Shown here one piece after another: positions 1 through 10,035 of a DNA stretch of 33,689 bases. Numbering within the stretch: position 1 is the stretch's first letter; every line of letters starts with the position of its first letter. The stretch spans positions 1 through 33,689 of the forward strand of contig JAMPXB010000030.1 in assembly GCA_023701435.1 (NCBI GenBank). Direction: 5' to 3'. The position numbers were made by a program, and so were the translations under genes. The stretch is from Bacteriovoracaceae bacterium (lineage in GTDB: Bacteria > Bdellovibrionota > Bacteriovoracia > Bacteriovoracales > Bacteriovoracaceae). The notes beneath the pieces were generated by a model. That model was not told where the DNA came from, made no database searches, and worked only from the letters and a program-made list of their open reading frames with translations.

Positions 1-51
1 CCATCGCCTGCGCTTGGCGTGACAATTATTCCCATCACAGTTAAAATCTGA
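1..51 (+). CDS. Possible 3' end of an upstream gene (partial)
   Basis: Frame 1 is open from the window edge for 16 codons and ends with TGA at 49-51, giving a C-terminus ending in GVTIIPITVKI. The LpoA-like gene starts 26 bases later, so co-transcription is possible. The fragment is too short to name, and the open frame could be chance. Confidence 0.3.
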   Translation, partial: PSPALGVTIIPITVKI

Positions 52-77
52 GCACGTCATATTATCAAAGGTTACTT

Positions 78-2024
78 ATGCGTTTTATCTTATTCGTGCT
101 CCTGGTAGTGGTTTCCTGTACTCAAATGAAGACGATGAAAAAAATTGATGAGTCACAGATCTCACCAATTACCCGCCAGAAATTAAATGAAGCAAGAGAC
201 CTGATTAAAGAAAACAAACATAAACTGGCCATCACTAAGCTCTCGGAGCTCCATGACGATTCGCTGACTCCGGTTGAGAAGTCACTTAAGTATAATTTAA
301 AAGGTGTGACCCTGTTCAATATGGGTGAAGTTGATAAGTCCCTTCTGAACTTTGAAGTTTCAGAAAAGTACGCTCCTCGTGATACCCAACTCTACAGTCA
401 GGTTCAGCTCAATATGGCGAGCGGACATTATAAATTGGGGCAATTCAATGAACTCAAAGAGCGCTTAGATAAGATCGACAGAAAACAACTAACTAATGCT
501 GAAGTTAAAAAATACGCGCAATTGGCCCTGGCCTATGGAAATAAAGTTCAGAATCATCTGATGATTGTAACTTCCAGCGTACTCTTATTGGATGAAGCCA
601 GGTCGATAGCTGCTTTGCAGCCCACTAGCATTTATCAACCACTCAAAGAATCGTTTTCTAAATTAACCCAAGGCCAGAAAATCGAATTTTTGGAAGCCTT
701 TAATGATTCAAAAAATCTTGCCGTTGCCCATCTGGCCCAAATTGAAGCCGACGAAAGATATCTGGCCGGAGACAAAAGCGGAGCCCAGGACGTAATCGCT
801 TGGCTCAATAGCGAGTTCTCAGATAACGAAGAAGTTCAGAAATTCACAAAAGAGTTTCAACTTCGTCTGGATAATTCTTCTCGCATAAGCATTTCTGATA
901 TTGGTCTGGTTCTTCCTCTTTCAGGGGAGAAAGGCAGTTTCGGTCAAAAAGCCTTAAGTGGTGTTGATACTGGTCTTAAAGTATTAGGCTTGAATGAAAA
1001 TGTTAAGATTCACACAAAAGATTCCAATGATTCACCGGCACAAGCTGCCCAGGCGGTCCTGGAGCTGATTCGTGAAAAGAAAGTTTCTTTTATCATCGGT
1101 GGTCTGTTTCCGGAGAGTGCCAAGGCGGAATATATGGAGGCCAGAAAGTATGGCGTTCTTTACATTTCCCTCTCTCAAATCAACCTTCCCAAAGAAGAGA
1201 AGAACCATCATTTGATAGAGGTGCAAGGCTCTATCGAATCTCAGGTTGAGGCCCTTCTTTCCGAAGATATGATCAATAAGTTTGGTTCAAGAATCGGTGT
1301 GATTTTCCCTGACAATGAAGGAGGCCGTGCCTACGTGGACGAGATCTGGAGGAAGGCGACTCAAAAGTCACTCAAGGTTACCAGTGTGGCGAGTTTTCCA
1401 AAAAATATTCATGATTACCGGGATACTGCCCAGCTTTTCCTTGGTTTAAAATATCCAAGAGAGCGCGTGGAAGAGTTAAAAATCCTGGATAATGTTTACT
1501 CCCAGGAAAAAACTGCCATCCGTAGAGTCCAGACCCTGCCTCCAGTTCTGGATTTTGATTGGGTGTTCCTGGCAACTTATCCCCATGAAGCGACTCAGTT
1601 GATTCCAACTCTGGGCTACTATGACGCTAATCGCATAAAGGTAGTTGGAGGACCAAGCTGGGTTTCTAAATCCCTCGTTAAAGAACAAAAGAACTTAGGG
1701 ACCCTTTATTTTGTCGGTGATGATCCGGAAGATCTCAATCAGGAAATGCTGACCAAATTCAGAGAAATCTATGGCAAACCAGCGGGACTAATCGAAATTC
1801 TGGCCCTCGATGCGATGAAACTAGGAGCGGATGCCCTTCATGCCAGTGGCGATGAAATTTCCGGGCGGGATGAGTTTGATGCCAAGGTTAAGGGGTTGGG
1901 CAAACTTAAGGGTCTTAGCACTGAATGGGAGTACAAAGACGGTGTGTGGATCAAGCGCATGAACGCCATGGCCATCACTCGTGGAGAGATCGTGAAGCTC
2001 TTTAATGCTGAAAAACTTCAATAA
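78..2024 (+). CDS. LpoA-like lipoprotein (TPR region plus periplasmic-binding fold)
   Basis: The protein has 648 residues. The N-terminus is a lipoprotein signal: a short basic start, a hydrophobic core and a lipobox ending VVSC at Cys14. Residues of about 30-250 are helical and TPR-like. From about residue 270 a periplasmic-binding-protein type domain begins with ISDIGLVLPLSGEKGSFG, the usual opening of the Peripla_BP_6 fold. This two-part layout is that of LpoA, the outer-membrane lipoprotein that activates the peptidoglycan synthase PBP1A in gammaproteobacteria. The role here as a peptidoglycan synthase activator is inferred from architecture. An AAAGG ribosome site precedes the ATG. The gene converges with hpt, with only 4 bases between their ends. 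Other branched-chain amino-acid-binding-like lipoproteins share this fold, so the exact function is not certain. Confidence 0.8.
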   Translation: MRFILFVLLVVVSCTQMKTMKKIDESQISPITRQKLNEARDLIKENKHKLAITKLSELHDDSLTPVEKSLKYNLKGVTLFNMGEVDKSLLNFEVSEKYAPRDTQLYSQVQLNMASGHYKLGQFNELKERLDKIDRKQLTNAEVKKYAQLALAYGNKVQNHLMIVTSSVLLLDEARSIAALQPTSIYQPLKESFSKLTQGQKIEFLEAFNDSKNLAVAHLAQIEADERYLAGDKSGAQDVIAWLNSEFSDNEEVQKFTKEFQLRLDNSSRISISDIGLVLPLSGEKGSFGQKALSGVDTGLKVLGLNENVKIHTKDSNDSPAQAAQAVLELIREKKVSFIIGGLFPESAKAEYMEARKYGVLYISLSQINLPKEEKNHHLIEVQGSIESQVEALLSEDMINKFGSRIGVIFPDNEGGRAYVDEIWRKATQKSLKVTSVASFPKNIHDYRDTAQLFLGLKYPRERVEELKILDNVYSQEKTAIRRVQTLPPVLDFDWVFLATYPHEATQLIPTLGYYDANRIKVVGGPSWVSKSLVKEQKNLGTLYFVGDDPEDLNQEMLTKFREIYGKPAGLIEILALDAMKLGADALHASGDEISGRDEFDAKVKGLGKLKGLSTEWEYKDGVWIKRMNAMAITRGEIVKLFNAEKLQ

Positions 2025-2028
2025 TCCA

Positions 2029-2595
2029 TTAGTTTGGATATTTTAAATAATAAAGCTGCTCAAAGTTACGGCCGAAATCTTCCAGATCCAGGCCGTAGCC
2101 CACAATAAACTGGTCTTCAATCTTCTTACCTGTTAAGTCTGGCTGAATATTTACGGTACGCTTATAGGGCTTATCAAAGAGGGTAATGACCTCTAGAGAG
2201 CGAGGCGAACTAAGCATAATTCTTTTCTTAAGAAAGCTCAGAGCGCGTCCAGTATCCACAATTTCTTCCACAATCACGACATTGCGGTCCATCAGATTGG
2301 TGGAAATATCCTTACTGATGGTAATGGTCCCGTGATTTTCTTTGCTGCGCCCAACGGCCTGGAGCTTCACAAAATCTACATAAACCTTAACGCCCTTGAT
2401 TTCTCTAACGAGGTCGGCCAAAAAGACCATACTGCCTTTCAGAACGCCGATAAGGACTAAATCCTGCCCTTGATATTTTTGGGACAAGGTATTTCCGAGT
2501 GTTTCCACGATCCCTTTGATCTCTTTGGCATCAATATACTTCACGAACTGTGACGAAACGAAAGAAGAAGGAAACTTGTTTTTTTCAGCACTCAT
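2029..2595 (-). CDS. hpt: Hypoxanthine phosphoribosyltransferase
   Basis: The 188-residue protein matches purine phosphoribosyltransferases, which make IMP or GMP from hypoxanthine or guanine plus PRPP in the cytoplasm. The PRPP-binding motif is clear at residues 106-118 (VVIVEEIVDTGRA), with the general-base Asp at position 114. The second acidic residue of the usual VEDIxDTG motif is Glu instead of Asp. The LIGVLKGS loop at about 48-55 is also typical. Length fits the family. An AAGGA lies upstream of the ATG at somewhat long spacing, and a possible promoter lies at 2625-2653. In a predator, salvage of prey purines would be a natural use, but that is inference. Confidence 0.93.
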   Translation of the reverse strand: MSAEKNKFPSSFVSSQFVKYIDAKEIKGIVETLGNTLSQKYQGQDLVLIGVLKGSMVFLADLVREIKGVKVYVDFVKLQAVGRSKENHGTITISKDISTNLMDRNVVIVEEIVDTGRALSFLKKRIMLSSPRSLEVITLFDKPYKRTVNIQPDLTGKKIEDQFIVGYGLDLEDFGRNFEQLYYLKYPN

Positions 2596-2624
2596 AAAAT
2601 TTTGGTCCTTAGGTTGAAGAAGAC

Positions 2625-2653
2625 ATCTTACCGTTTGAGAGCGTCGGGTGCAA
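2625..2653 (-). promoter_or_regulatory. Putative sigma70 promoter for hpt
   Basis: On the minus strand TTGCAC (2648-2653) and TAAGAT (2625-2630) are separated by 17 bases, about 30 bases upstream of the hpt ATG. The -10 is fair and the -35 is weak. Confidence 0.4.
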
Positions 2654-2703
2654 TTCCAACATAGCCGATGGTTTTAATCGGAAAAAGAAACTTGTTTAAA
2701 TTC

Positions 2704-2732
2704 TTGTCCATAACGGGGCTAAGTGATAAATT
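2704..2732 (+). promoter_or_regulatory. Putative sigma70 promoter for mreB
   Basis: TTGTCC (2704-2709) and TAAATT (2727-2732) are spaced by 17 bases, in the 233-base gap between the divergent hpt and mreB genes. This would give a leader of about 90 bases. The match is moderate. Confidence 0.35.
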
Positions 2733-2819
2733 TTTTAGATAAATGCCTCTGGCGCTTTAATGATTGATTCTTGCTGGAAGCAGGCCGATCCCCATTGAAT
2801 AAAGTAAGTTGTTTGTTAA

Positions 2820-3866
<1,047 letters not shown>

Positions 3867-3867
3867 T

Positions 3868-4680
3868 ATGTCACAAACCTTTTTCAGCAAACAAGATCCC
3901 TCTGAAAAGCTTAGCAGATTATCTCTGTTGGGTTCTTCTAGAGGGACTGTTACTGTCTGGATCAAAGGCAAAAAAGATAAATACAACTACAATGTTTTTA
4001 AGTTCGATAAAGACCGCATGGAACTTGTCCTTGATGCCAAGGACAAGATCTTCACTCCTGGCCAAACGGTGCTGTGTACCTTTGAACTACGGGGAATGAA
4101 TTTCTTTTCAGAAGTCATTTTTCAGGAAAGCATCAGCGGCTTCAATGTTCTTCAAGTAAAAAACACACTCTTTAAATCAGAGAGACGCTCTAGTTATCGT
4201 CTGTTAACTTTTCCTCTCTATGAAGTCTGGGCCGAGTTTGATCTGGGTGAAGTCTATGAAGGTGGAAAAGTTGTCGATTTAAAATCCCGTAGCAATCAAA
4301 CCGGATTATTTAAAAATTTTCTGCAATTGTTGGATGATAAAACTCAAGACGATACTGATAAGTTTAAAATTCGTGTTCAGGATCTTTCCACTACGGGCAT
4401 GGCCCTGCATATCGGCGAATTAGAGAGAAAATATTTTGAGAAAGATTTTGTCTTCCAAAACATGAAGATCCGATTTACTGACGAGACCATCGTGGTTCCG
4501 GAAGTTAAAGTGGTCTATGTGGTGGACTATATCTCCAGCGATAAGAATCTTAAAAAATACAAAGTTGGCGCGCACTTTTCTAATCTTCCGCCAGCAACAG
4601 ATGACTTGATCGGTAAAAAGATCAATCGCCTGCTGCGAGAAAATGACTTCAATAAAGATTTCGAGAATTTCATCAAGTGA
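3868..4680 (+). CDS. PilZ-domain protein, probable c-di-GMP receptor
   Basis: The 270-residue protein has no signal peptide, so it is probably cytoplasmic. It carries the two PilZ hallmarks: an RxxxR motif at residues 107-111 (RSSYR) and a DxSxxG motif at 172-177 (DLSTTG), about 60 residues further on. Residues 1-100 form a beta-rich N-terminal part, resembling the YcgR-N-like domains that often precede PilZ. Such proteins bind cyclic di-GMP and then contact a partner. The gene starts one base after the mreB stop and overlaps the next gene by ATGA, so it is translated with mreB. A link between c-di-GMP and MreB-directed growth is a reasonable inference but is not shown. Confidence 0.85.
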   Translation: MSQTFFSKQDPSEKLSRLSLLGSSRGTVTVWIKGKKDKYNYNVFKFDKDRMELVLDAKDKIFTPGQTVLCTFELRGMNFFSEVIFQESISGFNVLQVKNTLFKSERRSSYRLLTFPLYEVWAEFDLGEVYEGGKVVDLKSRSNQTGLFKNFLQLLDDKTQDDTDKFKIRVQDLSTTGMALHIGELERKYFEKDFVFQNMKIRFTDETIVVPEVKVVYVVDYISSDKNLKKYKVGAHFSNLPPATDDLIGKKINRLLRENDFNKDFENFIK

Positions 4681-5429
4681 AACTTCTATTTTTTCTGCTT
4701 ATAATCACCGGCTGCTCTTCCAATGGAACGCCACGTGAAGGTCAGACTCCTTACTCCTATGCGGACGTTAGTGGTAGCTACCGCTTCATTCGTGAAACGA
4801 AGCAGCTGCAAAAAAAGATTGTCACTCGCAATCAATTATTGAGCACCAAAGGCAGTCAGCTGCGGGTGCTGGAAAAGAGTATTCTTGTTTCTCAGAAGGG
4901 TTCGATCAAGTCCGGTAAGGCGAGGCTCATGACAGTGAGACCGCTGGCCTCGGAATTTGTGGTATGGCTCGAGGGCAAGAGATACAGCTCTAAGATGCAG
5001 CTGAATGCTAAGGCCAAGGCGATGAAGTTGACTCTCAATAGTCCCGAAAGCCGATGGCAGGGGGTCAAAGAGATCCCTTTTCCTAAAGGAAAGTACTTTT
5101 GTTTTTTCAATCAAATACCAGAGTGCCTTTATCATAATTATCTCTTAAACCTCTCCCTGCAGCGGGAACATCAAAAATTTGATTTTTACGTGATATGGGA
5201 TTCCTTTCCTTTTATCCAGGACCAGTATAACTACGTAGGGAAAAATCTATTTGCTACTGCAACTGTAAAATATGATGGAGAATTTAATAAACAATACCGA
5301 TACGTTGTAGAGGTAGAGGGACAAATGATTCTTTATACTTTGAGCAAATCATTTGATCTGGTCAAAATGGCCTGGATCGCCCAGGGGATTACAGTTGCTC
5401 CCCCCGGTGAAGCAATAGTTGATGAGTGA
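4677..5429 (+). CDS. Hypothetical lipoprotein
   Basis: The 250-residue protein begins with a lipoprotein signal, MKLLFFLLIITGC, with the lipobox Cys at 13, so it is expected in the outer or inner membrane facing the periplasm. The remainder is beta-rich with many aromatic residues and basic stretches. I recognise no family. It overlaps the PilZ gene by ATGA and the nagZ gene by GTGA, so it belongs to the mreB-PilZ-nagZ operon and probably serves the envelope. Confidence 0.8.
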   Translation: MKLLFFLLIITGCSSNGTPREGQTPYSYADVSGSYRFIRETKQLQKKIVTRNQLLSTKGSQLRVLEKSILVSQKGSIKSGKARLMTVRPLASEFVVWLEGKRYSSKMQLNAKAKAMKLTLNSPESRWQGVKEIPFPKGKYFCFFNQIPECLYHNYLLNLSLQREHQKFDFYVIWDSFPFIQDQYNYVGKNLFATATVKYDGEFNKQYRYVVEVEGQMILYTLSKSFDLVKMAWIAQGITVAPPGEAIVDE

Positions 5430-6511
5430 GGTTGAACTTGGATAATTACGGCCAATTAATAATTTCTGGAATCAAAGGGACATCACTGCTCCCTCAGGAA
5501 ATTGAATTCATTAAAAATGAAAAATTAGGCGGCATTGTCTTATTTGCTCATAACTTTGAAGATCCCGCCCAGCTGACCGAGCTGGTTAACTCCATTCAGA
5601 AACTTCGGGACGAGTATCCTCTTTTTATTTCTGTTGATCAGGAAGGCGGAAGAGTCGTTCGTTTTAAGAAACACTTTACCCAGTTTCCTTCCATGTTGGA
5701 TCTGGCGAGAACAGATTCTCCTAAGCTGGTCTTTGAAGTTCATCAGATCCTCGCTAAGGAACTGGCCGCTTGTGGAATCAATATGAGTTATTCTCCTTGT
5801 TGTGATATTTTGACTAATCCTGATAATACCGCCATTGGGGACCGTGCCTACGGGCGAGACGCCGAGACGGTAGAAAAATATATCAGTGCTGCAATTCGTG
5901 GTCTGCAGACCAATGGGGTACTGGCCTGTGCCAAGCATTTTCCAGGTCACGGGGATACGACTCAAGATTCTCATTTTGAGTTGCCTTTAGTGAAAACGAG
6001 CCTTCAGGTCATGAAAGAAAGGGAGATGATTCCTTTTATCAAGGCTTCCAAGTCACGAGTGGAGTTTATGATGATGGGCCACTTAATGGTGGATGCCATC
6101 GATGATAAGCTGCCAACGAGCTTAAGTCCTAAGGCCTATGAGTTTTTACGGAATGAGACCAAATTTACCAAGATCGTCATCACTGATGATATGGAAATGA
6201 AAGCAATAGCCGATCGATTTACTATAGAAGAAGCCGCGGTCATGGCGATCAATGCCGGAACGGACATGCTCTTGTACCGCTTTATGGAAGACGCTGAAAA
6301 GGCGCTAAAAGCGATTCGCGAAGCCACTAAAAAAAGAGTCATTAAAAAAGAGGCGCTGCTGGAAAAGCTGGGCCGGGTGGAACGTTGTAAAAAAGAATAT
6401 TTTTCTAACTATCAACCCATCTACATTCCCAAAATTGTGGATGCATTTAACACCACTGATGCCAAAAAAATCATGGATCAATACCTGTCTTATCTGACGA
6501 GCAAAGTCTGA
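5426..6511 (+). CDS. nagZ: Beta-N-acetylhexosaminidase, GH3 (NagZ-like)
   Basis: The 361-residue protein has no signal peptide. It is a glycoside hydrolase family 3 enzyme of the NagZ type, which removes N-acetylglucosamine from anhydromuropeptides during peptidoglycan recycling. The NagZ-specific catalytic loop KHFPGHGDTTQDSH is at about residues 168-181, with the His/Asp acid-base pair. The nucleophile Asp lies in ITDDMEM near residue 252, and SVDQEGGRVVRF is at about 70. The GTG start overlaps the upstream stop as GTGA. A TTG two codons later is an alternative. A predator could also use it on prey wall fragments, which is inference. Confidence 0.93.
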   Translation: MRLNLDNYGQLIISGIKGTSLLPQEIEFIKNEKLGGIVLFAHNFEDPAQLTELVNSIQKLRDEYPLFISVDQEGGRVVRFKKHFTQFPSMLDLARTDSPKLVFEVHQILAKELAACGINMSYSPCCDILTNPDNTAIGDRAYGRDAETVEKYISAAIRGLQTNGVLACAKHFPGHGDTTQDSHFELPLVKTSLQVMKEREMIPFIKASKSRVEFMMMGHLMVDAIDDKLPTSLSPKAYEFLRNETKFTKIVITDDMEMKAIADRFTIEEAAVMAINAGTDMLLYRFMEDAEKALKAIREATKKRVIKKEALLEKLGRVERCKKEYFSNYQPIYIPKIVDAFNTTDAKKIMDQYLSYLTSKV

Positions 6512-6606
6512 TATAGGCGGACAATTTTTCCCATTTCTTGAAATTATCAACGCTTAGCAATTCATTGTTATTCTTAAAGTAGATCTCATTTTGAGTTTCG
6601 AGGTTT

Positions 6607-8130
6607 ATGAGAGCTTTAAGTTTATTAACATTCTTAGCATTGCTAGTGCTGGGCAATACTGCTTGGGCGAAATCCGTATGCCCATCAGAGTTCTCTGAAA
6701 TTTCCGTCAGGTGTATCGCAGACTCAAATCCTAAATATGCAAATAAGCCGATACCAATTTCCAGTCTTCCGGCGGATTCCATTCTCTTTTATAAAACTGC
6801 CGCCGGTGAAACAGGAAAGCTTCGTGTTTTATCAGTCATCAGCAGTTCCAGTAAAGAATGTACTATTTCTTTTGAAGCCGTTACTTATGGCAACGGCAAT
6901 GTCTTTATTCCTAATTCTTCACTTTCAATCAGACCCGGAAAAAATCACTGGTTAAATGATAAGATTTATCTCGATCGGGAAGGACTTTCAGCACTGGTGC
7001 TGGAAAAGATCAGCCCCCAGGAACGTTATAAAAACAAACTGTTCCAACTTGAAAAAGACGGACTGCTGGAAGAGAAAAAAGAACTTGAGAGACGCCAGCA
7101 GCTGAAGACTCAGGAGCAGCTGGCCAGTGAATCCAAGGCTGCCTGTTACCTGGAAATCACCAAAGGTTCCGAGATCGTTGTTTATAAAAAAGGATCAACG
7201 GAAGAGAAGGGATTTAAAGAACAAAACCTCGCTCTGTTCCTGGCCCCTCTCGTTTTAATCTTTGTGGCGATTTTTATTATTGTCCGCGTCTTCATGGAAG
7301 ATCAGGATAAATTTAAAACCCAGGAAGTTTTGGAAGATGCTGAGAACAGTAAGAACGTCAAACAGCAAGCACTCTTTATCAGAGTGACGAAGCCTTTCTA
7401 TAAGCGATATTTCCTGCCCATTGTTCAGGGATCAAAAAATAAGCAGGCCATTAGAAATAAGTATAAGCAAAAGCTCGCCAATGCGGGTCTCTTGAAAGAT
7501 ATGACGCCGGAAGAGTTCCTGGCCCTCAAGTTCTTTATGATTATTGGTGGACCGTTTGCTTTTCTCGCCATCCGCTGGATCATGACTGAGAACTGGCCGC
7601 TCGCCATTACCCCGGTTATGGGACTGGTGGGGTACTTCTATCCGAACATCTGGTTGGATGGAATGATTAAGCGCCGGGAGAATGAAGTGATTATGGCCAT
7701 GCCATTTATCGTTGATATGTTGGCCCTTTCCGTTGAAGCCGGTCTGGACTTTATGGCCGCCATCCAAAGAGTGATAGAAAAAGCACCGATGAGTCCTTTA
7801 GTGGAAGAATTTGAAACCCTTATTAAAGAAACCAAAATCGGGTCTTCCCGAGCAGAAGGTCTGAGACAATTAGGCTGGCGGGTTAACGTTATTGAAATCA
7901 ACTCTTTCTGCGCCACTTTAATTGCTGCCGATTCGGTGGGTGCCTCAATTGGTCCGCTGTTAAAACAGCTTTCAACAGAACTAAGGGTGAAGCGTTCTTC
8001 ACGTGCCGAACAGCAGGGGGCGACTGCTGCCACTAAGATCCTTATTCCCATGATCTTTTTTATTCTGCCGGCCGTTTTAGTGGCGATCTTTGCACCGATG
8101 CTCTTAAAAATGATGTCAGGTAAACTATGA
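6607..8130 (+). CDS. TadC-like inner-membrane platform protein (T2SSF domain)
   Basis: The 507-residue protein starts with a signal peptide (about residues 1-21, ending NTAWA) and has a Cys-containing periplasmic region up to about 200. A membrane segment follows at about 207-227, then a cytoplasmic linker, then a T2SSF domain. The block near residues 363-385 (PFIVDMLALSVEAGLDFMAA) and the final IPMIFFILPAVLVAIFAPM segment are typical of TadC, the membrane platform of Tad/Flp pilus and type II-like secretion systems. The long exported N-terminal extension is unusual for TadC. No CpaF ATPase or TadB is in view. It is the first gene of the FHA operon and overlaps the DUF192 gene by ATGA. The precise machine it serves is unknown. 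Confidence 0.85.
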   Translation: MRALSLLTFLALLVLGNTAWAKSVCPSEFSEISVRCIADSNPKYANKPIPISSLPADSILFYKTAAGETGKLRVLSVISSSSKECTISFEAVTYGNGNVFIPNSSLSIRPGKNHWLNDKIYLDREGLSALVLEKISPQERYKNKLFQLEKDGLLEEKKELERRQQLKTQEQLASESKAACYLEITKGSEIVVYKKGSTEEKGFKEQNLALFLAPLVLIFVAIFIIVRVFMEDQDKFKTQEVLEDAENSKNVKQQALFIRVTKPFYKRYFLPIVQGSKNKQAIRNKYKQKLANAGLLKDMTPEEFLALKFFMIIGGPFAFLAIRWIMTENWPLAITPVMGLVGYFYPNIWLDGMIKRRENEVIMAMPFIVDMLALSVEAGLDFMAAIQRVIEKAPMSPLVEEFETLIKETKIGSSRAEGLRQLGWRVNVIEINSFCATLIAADSVGASIGPLLKQLSTELRVKRSSRAEQQGATAATKILIPMIFFILPAVLVAIFAPMLLKMMSGKL

Positions 8131-8471
8131 AAGTTCAGATTAAATATGGTGATAAAATTCTCTCTGATAATATTCTGGTGGCAGACAATCCTGCCTCGCG
8201 GATGATCGGACTCATGTTCCGTAAAAAGCTGGTGGGTGCAGATGGACTCTTGCTTGATCCATGTAATTCCATTCATACCTTTTTCATGCGCTACTCGCTG
8301 GATATTGTTTATTTAAGTAAATCCAACCAGGTTGTTAAAATTATCCGTAATCTTAAACCCTGGAGGATGACCCTGATTTATTTCAAGGCAAGAAAGACCC
8401 TGGAACTTCCGGCCGGTCAGTTGCCTGCAGATATTAAAGAAGGAGACATTCTTGAGGTGAAGAATGTTTAA
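8127..8471 (+). CDS. DUF192 family protein
   Basis: The 114-residue protein matches the DUF192 pattern, with ASRMIGLMFRKKL near the start, CNSIHTFFMRYSLDIVYL in the middle and ELPAGQLPADIKEGDILEV at the end. DUF192 members are small beta-barrel proteins of unknown biochemical role and are often exported. No signal peptide is visible here. It sits between the tadC-like gene (ATGA overlap) and the first FHA gene (8-base overlap). DUF192 genes near Tad loci have been seen elsewhere, to my knowledge, but no mechanism is established. Confidence 0.88.
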   Translation: MKVQIKYGDKILSDNILVADNPASRMIGLMFRKKLVGADGLLLDPCNSIHTFFMRYSLDIVYLSKSNQVVKIIRNLKPWRMTLIYFKARKTLELPAGQLPADIKEGDILEVKNV

Positions 8472-10035
8472 ACTGGTAGTCGTTGGCGGTAAATTAAGAG
8501 GAAAAGAGTTCGTTCTTAATGACGGAGAAAACGTCATTGGGCGTGGCGCTGACTGTGATGTTCAGGTCGCAGTTGAGGGTATTTCCAAGAAGCATCTCAA
8601 AGTTACAGTTAACGGTGAAACCGCGTTTGCAGAAGATCTGGGAAGTTCCAACGGAACTCTGGTTAACGGAAAAATCATCAAGCGCATGACCATTAAGGAC
8701 GGAGACAAAATAGCTCTGCCTAACCTGATCCTTCAGGTGGTCTATGTCATTGAGAAGAAAATAATCGTTAAAAAGAAAGTCTTCAAAGGCGGAGAGAGCA
8801 ATGAGGACGCCTATGATGATCTGAATCAGACTGAGCCCATGCCGGCCAGTTTGATTGCCAAGCCTATTTGGTTTTTTAAGAACAAGATCATGCCTATTGT
8901 TTACAGTTTTAATGAACAATACGAATGGGCGGCACTGGTAGGTATTCTCCTTTTCATCTTTATTGCGATCAATATTTCACTCACCATTCTTCCAGTCTTA
9001 AGGGACAGTAAAATGCTCCTGATCCGGGAAGTCGCTCTCCGGGCAAAACAATATGCCGCTGAAGTGGATAGACTTAACAACGTTTATTTGCGGGACAAAA
9101 ATCTTGATCAGGTCTATACCGGATTTCTGGAAGGCGAGGACGCGGAAGGTGTTCAGAGCTATAAGCTTTTTGATATTGAAGGGCGGGTTTATCGTCCGGT
9201 CGCTGAATTAAATACCATTGTGAATGATCCGTTTGCGGTGGATTCGCTGCGCTTTTACCGGGATGATAAAAACCAGGACCGTGAAAAAATTGAACTTCAA
9301 GGAAACATCGTTCGCGTGGCCCGTGCCATTAAGGCCCATGATAAAAACCTGGGTCGAGATGTGGTGGTGGCCGTCATTGCCATTAACTTCTCTCCAACCT
9401 CACTTGCTACCGAAGCTGCCAACAACTCCAAGGCTTATCTGGAGTCCCTGGTGACTTCGGGAATGGTGGCCATTATCTTTTTTGGCATGCTCTATTACAT
9501 GACCATCCGGCCGCTGGAAGAAATGCGAACGCAAATTGAAAGAGTGCTGCGGGGTCGGCAGAAAGAGCTCGATTCCAAGACCATGTTTAAGGAAATTCAT
9601 CCGCTCCGGAATACCATCAACAGTATTCTCATCAGGATCAAGGAGCTGCAAAATACCGACTCCGGGGAAGTCCAGACACTGGAAGAAGACGGACCATACT
9701 TGCGCTCGCTGGTGGAGTTTATGGCCGGTGCTCAGGGACCGGTGATGATCTTAAACTCCGAGAAGTATATTCAGCATATCAACCCGGAAGCAGAAGATCT
9801 GATTGGTATCAGAGAAAACGCTTCAGCGGGACAAAGCATTTTGGATACCGCCCGGGATCAGGGGTTTGCCGCCACTTTGATCGATCTATGTGATCAGTCC
9901 GCCAATAACGAAGGGTGCAACCAAAAAGAGATCTATGAGATCGGCGGTAAGCAAATGGCAATTAATGTTAATGCCCTGATAGGGAAAGATAAGTTCGCCA
10001 AAGGTTTTTATATTACGTTTGTGAGAAATGATTAA
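8464..10035 (+). CDS. Membrane FHA-domain protein with periplasmic sensor and PAS-like domain
   Basis: The protein has 523 residues. An N-terminal cytoplasmic FHA domain has all key residues: GR at 26-27, SKKH at 41-44 and SSNGT at 61-65, so it should bind phosphothreonine peptides. A membrane segment lies at about 158-180 (LVGILLFIFIAINISL). A periplasmic region of about 140 residues follows, then a second membrane segment near 325-345 (SGMVAIIFFGMLYYMTIRP) leading into a HAMP-like helix. The C-terminal part from about 415 looks like a PAS domain (GPVMILNSEKYIQHINPEAE). No kinase or cyclase domain follows, so the output must come through partners. It overlaps the next FHA gene by one base. 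Confidence 0.85.
   Translation: MFKLVVVGGKLRGKEFVLNDGENVIGRGADCDVQVAVEGISKKHLKVTVNGETAFAEDLGSSNGTLVNGKIIKRMTIKDGDKIALPNLILQVVYVIEKKIIVKKKVFKGGESNEDAYDDLNQTEPMPASLIAKPIWFFKNKIMPIVYSFNEQYEWAALVGILLFIFIAINISLTILPVLRDSKMLLIREVALRAKQYAAEVDRLNNVYLRDKNLDQVYTGFLEGEDAEGVQSYKLFDIEGRVYRPVAELNTIVNDPFAVDSLRFYRDDKNQDREKIELQGNIVRVARAIKAHDKNLGRDVVVAVIAINFSPTSLATEAANNSKAYLESLVTSGMVAIIFFGMLYYMTIRPLEEMRTQIERVLRGRQKELDSKTMFKEIHPLRNTINSILIRIKELQNTDSGEVQTLEEDGPYLRSLVEFMAGAQGPVMILNSEKYIQHINPEAEDLIGIRENASAGQSILDTARDQGFAATLIDLCDQSANNEGCNQKEIYEIGGKQMAINVNALIGKDKFAKGFYITFVRND

Noticed and set aside
5540..5974. A 144-codon ORF antisense to nagZ
   Set aside because: It is a shadow of a conserved GH3 gene with no independent support.
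7638..8276. A 212-codon ORF antisense to the tadC-like gene
   Set aside because: It mirrors a well-supported coding region and has no recognisable domain or ribosome site.
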